A stretch of DNA of 41,197 nucleotides from NCBI GenBank assembly GCA_943704525.1, contig CALSCQ010002226.1:1-41197 (forward strand), given 5' to 3'. Position 1 is the stretch's first letter, and each line of letters begins with the position of its first letter. The position numbers and the translations under genes were made by a program. The notes under the pieces were generated by a model. The model was not told the DNA's origin. It ran no database searches and worked only from the letters and a program-made list of their open reading frames with translations. Positions 9,120-20,029 of the stretch are shown one piece after another. The DNA is from Pigoraptor vietnamica (taxonomy: Eukaryota > Opisthokonta > Filasterea).

Positions 9120-12100
9120 ATGGCGACCATGGCGTGCAGTGCCGACGTGTTCGCCTTCTTGGGAATGTTCACTGACGACGACTTGACGTCCGTTATCATT
9201 GAGCCCGATGTGTATGTTGTGGAGGCCCTCCGCGTGGCGCTCCTCGTGGCGTACGAACAGATTCTGCTCAAGGGAGAGCCGGAGCGGACAGTGTTGGCTG
9301 TACTCGGGGACGCTGGGGTGAGTTCGTCGCCGCATGAATGGACGTTCGTTGCGCTTGGTACATCACCGCGCGTGCTGACGACATGCTTCATGTCTCTCAG
9401 GCGGCGCAGCGTGTCGGGAAGGCTTGTGAGTACGCAGTCAATCTCGCGTACGAGGTCTACAAGCACGGCTCGCACGGTGAGCTCGCTGGCCTCGCCGTCG
9501 ATGCGGAGGCGTGGAAGCGCGTGTGGGTGAAGCTTGCTCTCACCGTCGTACGTGCGGCGGAGGAGGACGATGGTTCGGAGTGGGGGAAGATGGCCTCGAA
9601 GCTGCCCCTCGTGTTCTCCCTCTGCCGCTTCCGAGAGCTGTGTCCGCAGCGCGTGTTCGACATGCTGCGCGCAAATAAGGCGCTCCGGGCGTCGCTCTAT
9701 GCGGCCGCGGGGGGCACAGAGGAAACGCCGACGTCCACGATGACTCAAGGGGCACCGTTCGAGTGCATGGCGTTTCTTCACCTCTACGGAAGCGTCGCCG
9801 AGTTTCCTGCGATGCACACGCGCTGTGCGCTGGCGCTCCTCGGGCATCAGGACGTCTCGATCGACTATGCCTTGGAGTACCTGTACGAAGTCGTCAAAGT
9901 GCGCAGCATACGTGAAAAGCTCGTTTGCGTTCTGCGCGATCGCATGGCGGAGCTCACGCGGGCTATCGACGACGATGGAGAGGTGGACCATGAGCTGCTT
10001 GAGGAATGCCTGCAACTGTCGCTTGCGATGCAGCACGCTGCGTACGATCAGAGGGATGCCATCTGCTGCGACGAGCACGCCGATCCTTCTTCCTCTGTCC
10101 CAGGGGGAGCAAGCCGCGAAGTTCCCGCGAACGGAGAACCTTGTCGTGACGGGCAATTCCTCCTGCCGTTACTCGGGGGCTGCCGCGCCGGTGACTTGTG
10201 TGCTCGAAAGGGGTCGAGGCGCGCGAAGGGGCCACCTGTCCTCTGGAAGGCAGTGAAGGGTGCTCTCGCCTACATCTACGACGACGTCGCCGAGGGCGGT
10301 GAGCCTGGAACGATGCGGGAGACTTTAATGAGGCGTTTGGAGAACGTCGCCGTGCGCGCCGTCCTCGAGCAGCATAGGTGGGGACGCACCGATGCGCTGG
10401 AGCTCACTCGCGTCAACAACGGCCGTCTCAACCCGCTTGTTCGGGCGCTTGTTGCTGCTTGCGCCGCTTGCACAGATTCTCGGGATGAGCGGGCGTTCGC
10501 ACGTGTGGTCGAGTGCATCTTGGACGACCCGCGCCGCACTCCCGCGTTCGATGCGCTCTTCTTCCCCTGCGTTGGCCGGGGAATAGCCGTTCCCCTTATG
10601 GTGTTTCTGTTGAGCGCCCGCATTCGCGAAGGCGCTCTGAGGGTCAAGGGCGCACTGTGGGACGTTGAGCTTTTTTTGGGATTGTTGGCACGAATGTGCG
10701 AGCACGCGCCGCCCCTACTTGTCACGGAAGTCGATAAGGACTGGCACGGAATTGCGCCGATGTTGATGGGGATGCTTGCACGTGCGTTTGCCGGGAAGCG
10801 GGTCGAACTTGCGCGCCAAATTGTGCGCGTGGCGGCGTCTTTTGGCAGGGTGTACGGCGCGACGGTGCTCGATGAGAGGCGCGTCGATCTCGTCGGCCTG
10901 TGCGAGGCGCTGAAGAAGCTGCCGGCGATTGTTTCTGGCGACCACAGCAACTCGGACGCACAGTTCTTGCTCGAGTGGCTCTGCCGCGACGATGAAATCG
11001 GAGTGCACGACGTCGCGCGCTTGTCTCAGAAGCAGGCTCTCGCCGTTACGGACCTCCCAAGACGGGCAGAGTTCTTGCGCATGCTAAAGGCCCGCAGTCC
11101 CGTTTCGAATCCCTCGAAGGTCGGCGGTACTGCGGAACACGATTGGGTCGACGCCGCTCTTCGCGCTTTCCGCGAATACTTTGCTACGGGTTCGCGCGTC
11201 GCTTTGGATTCGCTGGGGAGTGGGGTAGCTCACCGCGACGCGCTCGTTGCGTGGAGTTTCATTGCCGCGCGACACGTTCGGCACCGCCATCGCTTTCGCG
11301 AACTACTGGTGCGCAAGCCTCCCGTGTTCACTCCCGGCAACGTCGTGAGCGGGTGCGTAGTGCGTGCGCCTACGCGCATGTGCAGATTTTTTGGTTGGGA
11401 GAGCTGAATAGAGGCTTCCCATTGTATTGAGTTTGACGTCATGCTTTTACTCACAGTTGTCGCTTGCTCTTTTGCTCAGAATGTTGCTGTGCTTCAGCTC
11501 GCACCCGGACGAAGAGATGTGCGACGCAGCGGGCGCACTCGCGGGCTACGCTGTCTCGGAACGGTTGTTGTTAATGTCGGATATCGTCAGTGCGGCGGCG
11601 CAATTGCGAGAACCACACCTCGCTCTCGTGGTGATCGCCGCGGCACTTCGCACCGTTCAGCAGCGGATGGTGGGTCTCTGTCACTCGCTGTCCCTTGCGG
11701 TGCTGCGTGAGCGTGTGCTTATGTTGTCGCGTGCCAGGGCGAACTTGCTGCCGTGATCGCTTGGAAGTCTACGGGGATGAACATCGCAGACGTAATGTCG
11801 AGCGAACAGCAGAAGGACCCTGAGACGCACCTGCGACGGCTGGTAAGGGCAGTTCTTCGCGTGTTTTCCAGCCGTTATTCGCGCGTGGCTTTCGTGTCTT
11901 ACGTGCGTTCATCAATTCGCTTGGCGCAAATCTCTGTGTCTTTTTTGGGGTGGAGGGGGTGTTCTTGTCTGCGAGTCAGCGTGTTGTCATGTGAACTGCT
12001 TGTGTTGCGCTTCGTCTTAAGGTGCTCCCTATGTACGCAGGGCATCTGGTTCGTTTGTCCGGAACAACTGGCGGCGCGCGCGCACTTTGGCTGCGCTGCA

Positions 12101-12606
12101 TGTGAGCTCAGCCACAATCGGACCCCCTTTGGGTTCCACACGTGCGCAAAAGGTGGGTCTGTTCGCTGTTCGGTCGTGTGTGGATATTCGGCGCGTATAC
12201 GCAATGTTGTCGTATCCATATACGTGCATGCGCCGCATACTCACAATGTGTCTGCATAATTCTGGGGTCTCCTTGGGTCGCGGAGTGCTTCATCGCTGAC
12301 ATCTTTCACTTCATTGCAATACAAGGCAGCGCAGTTCGGCGAGACGCACCCACGGAACGCGCGTCGACTCCTTCTTCCGCGAACACAAAGAACGCCCCGA
12401 ACAGCGAGTGCAGCCAAACAGAAGTCCCGCCGATGCCCAACGCCAAAGCGGATCAAAATCTCGATCAGCGCACGTGCGCGGCGTGTGGGAAGGGTGACGT
12501 CAAGGTGTTGAAGTGCGGTGCGTGTCTCGTGGTGCGCTACTGTTCCCGCGAGTGCCAAAAGGCCGCGTGGCCGCAGCACCGCCAGGCGTGCGCAGGGCAG
12601 CGATGA
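9120..12606 (+). CDS. Large protein with C-terminal MYND zinc finger, copy B (intact)
   Basis: Six exons: 9120-9317, 9401-11352, 11480-11669, 11738-11842, 12041-12152, 12326-12606. They give 945 residues with all phases compatible. Residues 1 to about 860 are a long, mostly helical region rich in Ala, Leu and Arg that I do not recognise. It includes conserved blocks such as LLVAYEQILLKGEPERTVLA, FSLCRFRELCP and ECILDDPRRTPAFDAL. Residues 903-945 are a canonical MYND finger (CAAC, CGAC, YCSREC, then H and C), which in known families binds zinc and docks proline-rich peptides. No SET domain or ankyrin repeats were seen, and there is no signal peptide. The exon 2 donor (GCGG|GTGCGT) was chosen because it gives the right phase in both copies. 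A family-specific scaffold or regulator is a guess; only the finger is certain. Confidence 0.85.
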
Positions 12607-12776
12607 GATCGGCGATGCACTGGGACAATAAAAAAGGCGCGGGAAACAATCGCAATGCACACTACTGGCCATTAAAAGTTGCCAATTTTATTAGCGGTAC
12701 GCGACGTATTTTGTACATTTCAAAAGTGCGATGCCGTTACTGCACCACGTCAAGAGCATGTGCGCACGTGGCGGTA

Positions 12777-12905
12777 ATGGCGACGATGGCGTGCAGCGCC
12801 AACGTGTGCGCCTTACTCACAGACGAGGGCGCGATAAAGCGCATCCCGGCGGCCTGTTCTCCATGATGGTTGTTCCTGCATGCCGAGCAGAATGATCTCC
12901 TCTTC
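12777..12905 (+). pseudogene. 5' stub of a further MYND copy
   Basis: Starts like the other copies (MATMACSANVCALL, compare MATMACSADVFAFL at 9120) after a conserved leader ending GTGCGCACGTGGCGG. It then loses frame. A segment at about 12875-12905 still resembles the exon-1 sequence encoding YEQILL. Nothing of exon 2 follows. The start lies 3657 bases after that of copy B, close to the 3691-base spacing between copies A and B. Confidence 0.75.
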
Positions 12906-12997
12906 GTGACTGCCTCAGCTCCTGCTTTCCTCAGTCGACAACTTCGCCACTCACATGCAGCGTTCGACTTGCGGCGAGGACGTGCGGGAAATCGGGT

Positions 12998-13444
12998 GTG
13001 ACGCGACGTCACGCAAATAATTATTGCAGCCGCGTGCGGCTAGCCGGCAGTCCCCATGACTCCCCTTCGAACATCATCGTCACGCGCCAACGCCCCGTGC
13101 TCAACGACTGGTCGACGGCGGAGGTCGAGAAGGAGGCCACGCCAGAGAGCAGCCGAACGGCTCCGATCTTCCATCAGGAGTACGCGTCGGAGAGGCTTCT
13201 TGAGGGACGACGCCCCACTGCAGACGACGACATGATGGCGTTGAAGCGGATTTTCGTGCTATGGGTACTCAGGACTGGGAGAGAGCCCCTTTACTACGAG
13301 TGGGCGAAGGGCACGCGTGGGAGTGGGCCGATGCGGCTCGGCGAGCGCTGCTTTCTGGGCGAAGGCGATGCCGCGTCTCAACGAGATTCGTTCGCGCGAT
13401 CGTGCTTCGAGGACGCCGGAGGCGTTGGTGACCGCTGTAGTTAG
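12998..13444 (+). other. Unassigned open frame, possibly coding or relic
   Basis: A 148-codon frame with no recognised domain. The middle (about 13085-13330) has fairly normal amino-acid composition, with an acidic stretch EVEKEATPESS and a hydrophobic-aromatic block LKRIFVLWVL. No clear start context or splice partners were found. It directly follows the MYND stub and could be debris of another gene. Low confidence that it is expressed. Confidence 0.25.
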
Positions 13445-14357
13445 AAGCTAATGTGTGTCAAGGGCGCGTACGTTGTGAATGAATTGACAATAACGGAATG
13501 CCAATGTATTGCAAGGGGCTGTGCGGCCTCAGCCAGGGTCACGGGTGCGTGTCATGCGGCACTGCGGCCACCGCTTACGACGTACACTGAGAGAAGGTTG
13601 AATGCATAAACCCAGCTCGGTCGCGAATGTGTGGCTCATGCTACTGAGCCGGAACCGGAGCACTTGGCCCCGAGCAGGCACGGTGGTACATCAGCACGAT
13701 AGTAGGGGCCAGTGTAGGGTGCGCGTCCTGTTCCCAGTGCAATTGATGGACGTCCCACGCGTGAAAGGTGTTTGTGTTGGCCACGCTAATGGTCAGGCTA
13801 GCTGGGGGCGCGTCATCCCGTTGTCCGTTGTACATGTATTATACAAGTATGTACAAGTGATCACTGCACGCTATATATTGTAATGCCGGGGAAGTCAACT
13901 TGAACGTACGGCTGTAAGATTACAATGCCGGCAGGGCATGCAGCGGCAGGCTGTGTTTGGGGGAGAGCCACTGCACTGCTTCTCGTGTTCAAAAATACGT
14001 CACCCGCATGTGCGACCACTCCCCGCCGGCACCGGTAGCGTTGACGTAGTTGCAGTTCGACGACGTCTATTACAACCTCGTGGTTGGAATAGGCCTGCGC
14101 ACTGCTGAAACCGGACTGACTGGCGGTAGCGGCCCTTCTCCGCGTGACCAATGTGCAGTCGCCGTAACGCCAACGGCCCTAGGAAGCGCTGAAAGCTGGT
14201 TGCCCTTGCGGAACAGGTCACGTACAAAAGGAAAAAATGCATTCGAACGGGGGCGTTGTCACCGCCGCCTGTGCCGCCGCTAATACTGCGCGGCCGAGCG
14301 TGTTTGACCAAACAACGCTTAATTAATAACAATTGATTCGGAAACTGCGCTTCCGGG
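13445..14357. other. Gene-free stretch
   Basis: Nothing convincingly coding on either strand. Contains an AT-rich patch with overlapping TGTACA/TACAAG words (about 13827-13860) and several CACTG/CAGTG words like those in the MYND relic. The 3' end of glycerate kinase lies just beyond at 14358. Confidence 0.5.
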
Positions 14358-16689
14358 TCACTTCAATGCAGCCATGGCGGGGTACGCTGCGTCCACAAGT
14401 GACTCGAGGCTGGCGTCCGCATCCGCCAGCGCACGTTCCGCGCCGACATGCGACACAAGGTCGAACGCGTTGCCGGCCAGCTCAGGCGGCACCTGCCCGC
14501 GGACACGGTTAGCAAGCGCACGACGAGTCATAAGAGCCCGTAAGACACAGGTACGCATGCGAGTGGCCCACCTTCTTCACCCCGCACACAATTGCCACGG
14601 GGACGTTATGGCTGCGGCCCAGCGAGAGCACCTTCGCAGCGCGTTAATTGGCAAAAAATCACCGGTGAGGGAGAATTACAGCCTAATGATTGTACAATCG
14701 AACGCCCACTCAACCCACGTGAGAAACGACCTTGCCGCCGGCCGTCTGCAGGTCGTAACTGCCCTCGCCGGTAATAACGAGATCCGCTTCCGCAATGTGC
14801 TGCTCGAGGCCCAGCGCATCGGAGAGGATGGACATGCCCTGCGCGGCACGCACACGTACAGCCCATTTGCGTCAGTGTTGTACAAGCGGCTCAGTTGTGT
14901 GAGAAGGGGCCGCACGCGTCACACGAACAATGTGTCATGGTCACGCAACACTACGACCACTACGTAGGCGCACGAACAACGCTGCCGTCACCCGACAAGC
15001 GCTGTTCCCAAGCCGCACCTTTCGCAGTTCGGCGCCTAGCACGGCCGCAAATCCGCCACCCACGCCACCCGCCGCACCCGCGCCGGCCATGTTTGTGACG
15101 TCCTTCCACCCCTTTCGCACGAAGATTTCCGCGAGGAGCCGCATTCCGTCCTCGAGGAGATCCCCGACGCCGCTGCCGTCGGGCAAACAATGCACGCCCT
15201 TCTGCCCGCCAAACACCCGCGTCGCACCGTCCGGTCCAACGAAGGGGTTTGTGACATCGCACGCGACTTCGAACGTAGCGCCAGGAAGTAACTGACCCAC
15301 ACTCACGCCAGCAGGAAGAGAGACGTCCTTAAGGTGCATTAGATGGTACCCGTAAATTGTGTCGGGCGCCGACACTTCGCCCTCGTTGTTGGTCACTTCC
15401 ACGCGAAGGCCGAGAGTTTGGAGCGCGCCCAGACCGCCTGCACCGAAGTGAGCGTTCAGTACGAACGACAAGGGCAGGCTACGAAATGTGCATCTTTTGT
15501 CCTCTGTCGCCGTGTCCGCCTGTCAGGTCAAGTGATGCGAACAAAGGCACAGAACACAGGAAAGCGTTGAGCTGGGAGAGGGAGAGGCCACGCACAAGAT
15601 CGGGGTCACGTGGTGAAGTGGCTCCATGTGGAGTGTTGCTCACCGTCATTCGTAGCGCTGCCTCCAATACCGATGAGAAATCTTCGACACCCCCCGTCGT
15701 ACGCAGCCTGCGCACGTGCAAGCCGCGGACGCGCCAGTAAGCAAAACGATGCGCGCGTGTGTGTTTACAAGTGCGGACGCACCAACGCGTGTGCAGCTGC
15801 GTTGGAGCGAGTGAAGTGTGTACGTACAAATGCACGGAGAATAAGTTTTAGCTGCCTCACCTTAATAACTTCGCCAAAACCCTGTAGTGCGCAGAGCGAG
15901 ATTGAGTTTTGAAACTCAGTCGCAACCTAGACGAACAAAAAACACATCTCTCCCTCACCTTCGACGTCGTAAACATGGCATTGCGTTGCTGTCCATGCAC
16001 CAATTCCAACCCTTTCGCCCATGTGAAACCCGTATGAAACTGTCAGCGGTGCTGGCCAGCCAAGAGCGCGTTCACCGCACGCCGGCGGTGCAACTGGCTA
16101 TCTCAAGAGAGGAGAGCACATCCCATACGCACCCGATGCAAGTGCCATCTCAACAACGGCGAGCCCTTCGCGGCCAACGCCATACTCTGCCCTGATGCGG
16201 TTGCCTGCGGGGCCTGCATGCAGTTGCAATTAACAACGAGCAATCGGACCGCCGCTTCGCACCCATGTCCGTCATACAGACTCACAACAACTGTGGAGGT
16301 AGCGCACGCTAAACATCGCCGCCAACCGCCGACAGTACGGCTGCGACAACTCACCTGTGACAGTTACGGAGTGCCGCACCAGCCCCAGCGGCCGCGTGAG
16401 CGTCTCGAGCCACCCTTCCCCGCCATCGCTCAGCGCAATCTTGTGAATTTGCGCTGATGGATTGTGCCGCCTGCGATTCGCAACAATGGACTCAATAAAG
16501 GCGACAGCAACTCTCACTGACACCTTCGGTGCGTCTCGCAACACTACTGATGCCACGGCCCCAGCGATACACTGATTCAGCGGACCTTATGGCGCGCTCG
16601 ACGGCGTCGTTCGCTTGGGAAGCAGTGAGAGTGCCCTTGAACTTGTCGCACGCAATCAGCACACGCCGGACGCTCCTCAGCGACGACAT
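14358..16689 (-). CDS. Glycerate kinase (GlxK/GckA type I family)
   Basis: Phosphorylates D-glycerate with ATP; family members make 2- or 3-phosphoglycerate. Ten exons: 16586-16689, 16355-16470, 16133-16213, 15959-16011, 15861-15881, 15644-15707, 15019-15437, 14719-14838, 14572-14631, 14358-14492. They give 390 residues, the usual family size, and all junctions are in phase. Motifs in order: DKFKGTLTASQ near the N terminus, IALSDGGEGW, EYGVGREGLAVVEMALASG, LELV...RNAMFTTSKGFGEVI, IGIGGSATNDGG (about 138-148), CDVTNPFVGPDGATRVFGGQKG, AGAGAAGG, ITGEGSYDLQTAGGK, and NVPVAIVCG. The exon encoding GFGEVIK is only 21 bases. No targeting sequence is obvious, so it is probably cytosolic. Its start faces leuA across a 420-base divergent spacer. 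Confidence 0.94.
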
Positions 16690-17109
16690 GGCGGCGGCAC
16701 GCGAGCAAGGGACTCTTTAGAACACTGCGAGGGAGAAGGACACACAGTCAGTTACTGGCTTTCAGGCAACACACGGCTGTTTTGGCTGTTGTAACATTTT
16801 GTTACGCCGCAAGTGACATCATCGCCCCAATTACTATGGCCGAGTATTGGACGGCACCCGCAATTCGCATTGGTCGGCGCTTGCCGCGATGAGTCCGACA
16901 CACACACAGTGGCACACACACACACACACGCACACACCCGCACAGTGGACGCTCCAGTTCCTCCGCACGCGAGAGACCGACAGCCACTATTGCTGCAGCG
17001 CATATTACTTTTATTCTCGTTCTGGTGATTGATTGGCGCACATAATCAAGCGAGAGTGTGACGCAAGTGGAGCAAACTGAAGCAGCTCGGCATCCGATTG
17101 CCTGTAAAG
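16690..17109. promoter_or_regulatory. Divergent promoter region between glycerate kinase and leuA
   Basis: Non-coding spacer between two start codons that point away from each other. Contains TGACATCA at 16814-16821, a CA-rich microsatellite at about 16898-16940, and ATTGG (reverse CCAAT) words near 16868 and 17031. TGACATCA also occurs twice upstream of the leuB-leuC-leuD fusion. A shared regulatory role is inferred. Confidence 0.5.
16898..16940. repeat. Imperfect (CA)n microsatellite
   Basis: CA repeats with CAGTGG and CGCA interruptions in the divergent spacer between glycerate kinase and leuA. Confidence 0.9.
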
Positions 17110-17251
17110 ATGACCGACTCGGACGAGATTTCGATGCCGGCCAAGCGGCCGCGCGTCGATACGGACGTGGCCACGAATGGCAACCATGCGAACGGCCACG
17201 GAGGGAAGGAGCGTCTCGTCGTGTTTGACACGACCCTGCGCGACGGCGAAC

Positions 17252-17282
<31 letters not shown>

Positions 17283-19818
17283 ACCGGCTCAACGAGAATC
17301 TGCCCCTCTCTGTCTTTGATTGCTTACACAATTTAATTGCGCACGCACGCAGTCGCCCGGAGTGACCTTGACCGCCAACGAGAAGGTCGAGATTGCGCGG
17401 CAGCTGTCCCGCCTGGGCGTGACCGTGTGCGAGGCCGGTTTTCCCATCGCGTCCGACGGCGACTTTGATGCTGTGCGACGCATTGCGACCGAAGTCGGTT
17501 CTCTGACGGACGGTCGCGCGTCGGGGCAGCCCATGGTGATCTGCGGCCTTGCGCGCGCAAAGAAGGAGGACATCGACCGCGCGTTTGACGCTGTGCGGCA
17601 CGCGCCCCTCCACCGCATCCACACGTTCCTCGCTACGAGTGACATTCACTTGAAGCACAAGCTGAAGATCACGCGCGAGCAGTGCGTGGCGCAGGTGAAA
17701 TGGGCCGTCTCGTACGCGCGCTCGCTGTGCAACGACGTCGAGTTCAGCCCCGAGGACGCGGGAAGGAGCGACCGGGACTTTCTTGTGACGGTGCTGGCCG
17801 CCGCGATCGAGGCGGGTGCGACGACGCTCAACATTCCCGACACTGTGGGCTATAACACGCCGGAAGAGTACGGCGCGATTATTGCGCACCTCGTAGCAAA
17901 TACGGCGGGCGCAAACAGTTGGGTAATCGCTGGCGTTACTTGGTCTGTGCGTGGCTTGATCGCTGGGATGTGATGATACATGTTTTCGCACGCGTGCGTG
18001 GGGACACTCGTGTGCGTGCGTACTCTGGTGTGTGCATGTGGCGCGCATGCTTGCGATCCATTGCTGATGGGCTTCGCCGTGCAGAGGTGGTGTGGTCCAC
18101 GCACTGTCACAACGACCTCGGCCTCGCGACGGCCAACACGCTCGCGGGCGTTCGCAACGGGGCGCGTCAGGTGGAAGTGACGATCAACGGGATCGGAGAG
18201 CGTGCGGGGAACACGTCCCTCGAGGAGATTGTGATGGCGCTGCACACGCACGCGCGCGACTTCCCCGTGTACTGCGACATTGACACGACGCAGATCATGC
18301 GGACGAGCAGGATGGTGGGCGCCGGGCTGAAGACTTTTGTCCTCATTGGGAGTGTAACGGCTTGGATGTAATGGCGCCTTGCCTTTTCTGGTCGTATTGT
18401 CTTATGCTTCTGATATGCTTCTGATATTTCCCTTCTCGTTCGAAAAAATCTCCTTTGGGAGTGCGTGCGGCTTGGGTGTGCGTGTGCCTTGCCTTCTATG
18501 GAAATATTGTCTTACGCATGTTTTCCATTTGTTCGTTTGTTTCAGGTCGCGGCATACACGGGAATGGTAGTGCAGCCGAACAAGGCAATTGTCGGCGCGA
18601 ATGCGTTTGCGCACGAGTCTGGCATTCACCAGGACGGCATGCTCAAGCACCAGGTGGGAAGCACGTGCACGCATGCATATGCACACTTTGTTACCGTTTA
18701 TTTTTGTCACGTTTGATGTCTCGGTTGCGTTGCGTCCCTCCCCGTCTATTGTGTGTGTGCGTGCATTTTGTACGTATGCGCGCCCTTACTTATGCACCGC
18801 GCGAGTGTTCTTGACAGGTGTGTTGCATCGTACTCACACTTCTGCCGCGGGTTTGCTCTGTTGTAGGAAACGTACGAAATCATCCGACCAGAGACGGTGG
18901 GCCTCAAGAGCAATCTTGTCCTCGGCAAGCACTCTGGACGGCATGCATTCCGCGCGCGTCTCATTGAGCTCGGGTGGGTGCATAGGCCTCGTTGTCGTTT
19001 TCGCAAGTGTTCATGCTGTTCCGTATTCGCGCTCTGTGGAGCCGCGACATAGTTTGCCTTGCAGTACGAATAATGCACCCGATAGCTCACGCGCGTGTGG
19101 GCATGTCGCTTGTGTGCAGGTACGACAATCTCTCGAACGAGGCGATCGACCGCGCCTTTGCGTCGTTCAAAAAGGTCGCCGATTCGAAGAAGAGCGTGAC
19201 GGACTTTGACATCCACGCAATCTTCAAGGACGAGCTGCTCCAGCCGGAGGAGCTGTGGAAGCTCAACAGCATCGCGGTGTCGTGCGGCGACAAGCTGCAC
19301 GCGACGGCGACCGTCTCCATCACGAGCAAGGAGGGGAAGGAGTGCGTCGAAGCTGCGATTGGGGTCGGCCCCGTCGACGCCATTTACCTCGCGATTGACC
19401 GCATCGTCCAAGTGCCGAAGACGCTGCTCGAGTACCAGGTAAAGAGCATCACGCGCGGAACGGACGCGATGGGAGAAGTCACTGTGCGCCTCGCACCGAA
19501 CGCAAAGGACGAAGCATCCGGCGACATCCTGTCGGTGAGTTTGTTGGGGCGCACGCGCGTGTGTGTGTGTGCGTGTGTGTGCGCGCGAAAATGTCGCGTT
19601 TGGCTCAGTTATGTCCGTTTGATGTGCTGATGCGGGTTTACTTGTCGCAGAGCTCACAACCGACGTTCAATGGGCACGGCGCCAGCCCCGACATTCTCGT
19701 CGCGAGTGCGCGCGCGTACATTAGCGCGCTCAACAAGCTGTGTGCTGCGCGCAAGAGCACGCAAAACGGCGATGCAAACGGGCACGCCGTGATCGCGGGC
19801 GAAGCCGCCGCCGTGTGA
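17110..19818 (+). CDS. leuA: 2-isopropylmalate synthase (LeuA)
   Basis: Condenses acetyl-CoA with 2-oxoisovalerate, the committed step of leucine synthesis. Seven exons: 17110-17253, 17353-17917, 18085-18314, 18546-18653, 18867-18973, 19120-19534, 19651-19818 (578 residues). The TIM-barrel HMGL domain begins with [14 protein letters not shown] and has metal ligands in [26 protein letters not shown] and LGKHSGRHA follow, as in bacterial and plant enzymes. The C-terminal part (about 440-560) is the regulatory LeuA dimer domain, with [16 protein letters not shown] and [10 protein letters not shown], so leucine feedback is expected. The N terminus is polar ([16 protein letters not shown]), not like a transit peptide. 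The exon 2/3 junction could instead use TGG|GTAATC with GCAGAG|GTG. The chosen pair A|GTTGGG with GCAG|AG keeps the family's length. Confidence 0.96.
17254..17282. repeat. (GT)n microsatellite starting at the leuA intron 1 donor
   Basis: The exon ends GAACAG and the intron begins directly with an uninterrupted GT run, so the 5' splice site is the first unit of the microsatellite. Confidence 0.9.
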
Positions 19819-20029
19819 AATGCGGAATAACATGTCTATTTACACGTGGAAACGGACACTTAATTTTAGCACCTTTTGTTTTTTTTTACGGCTTCCCCCA
19901 TAGAATGCCCAGCACGCCATTTCGCGAAGTCGGGCCGCAAAAGGGGCGACCGAAACGAAAGCGAACGCACGCACGCGCACACGCCAATATGAGTATCCAC
20001 ACAATTCGATAGCGTTTTCAGGCTCGTGA

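Noticed and set aside
8876-10156. 426-codon minus-strand frame across the MYND spacer
   Set aside because: Antisense to exons of both MYND copies and it spans their intergenic region. No supporting motif or splice site.
13820-14340. tRNA or other structured RNA in the AT-rich patch
   Set aside because: I could not assemble a cloverleaf or a conserved box; only short TGTACA-like palindromes are present.
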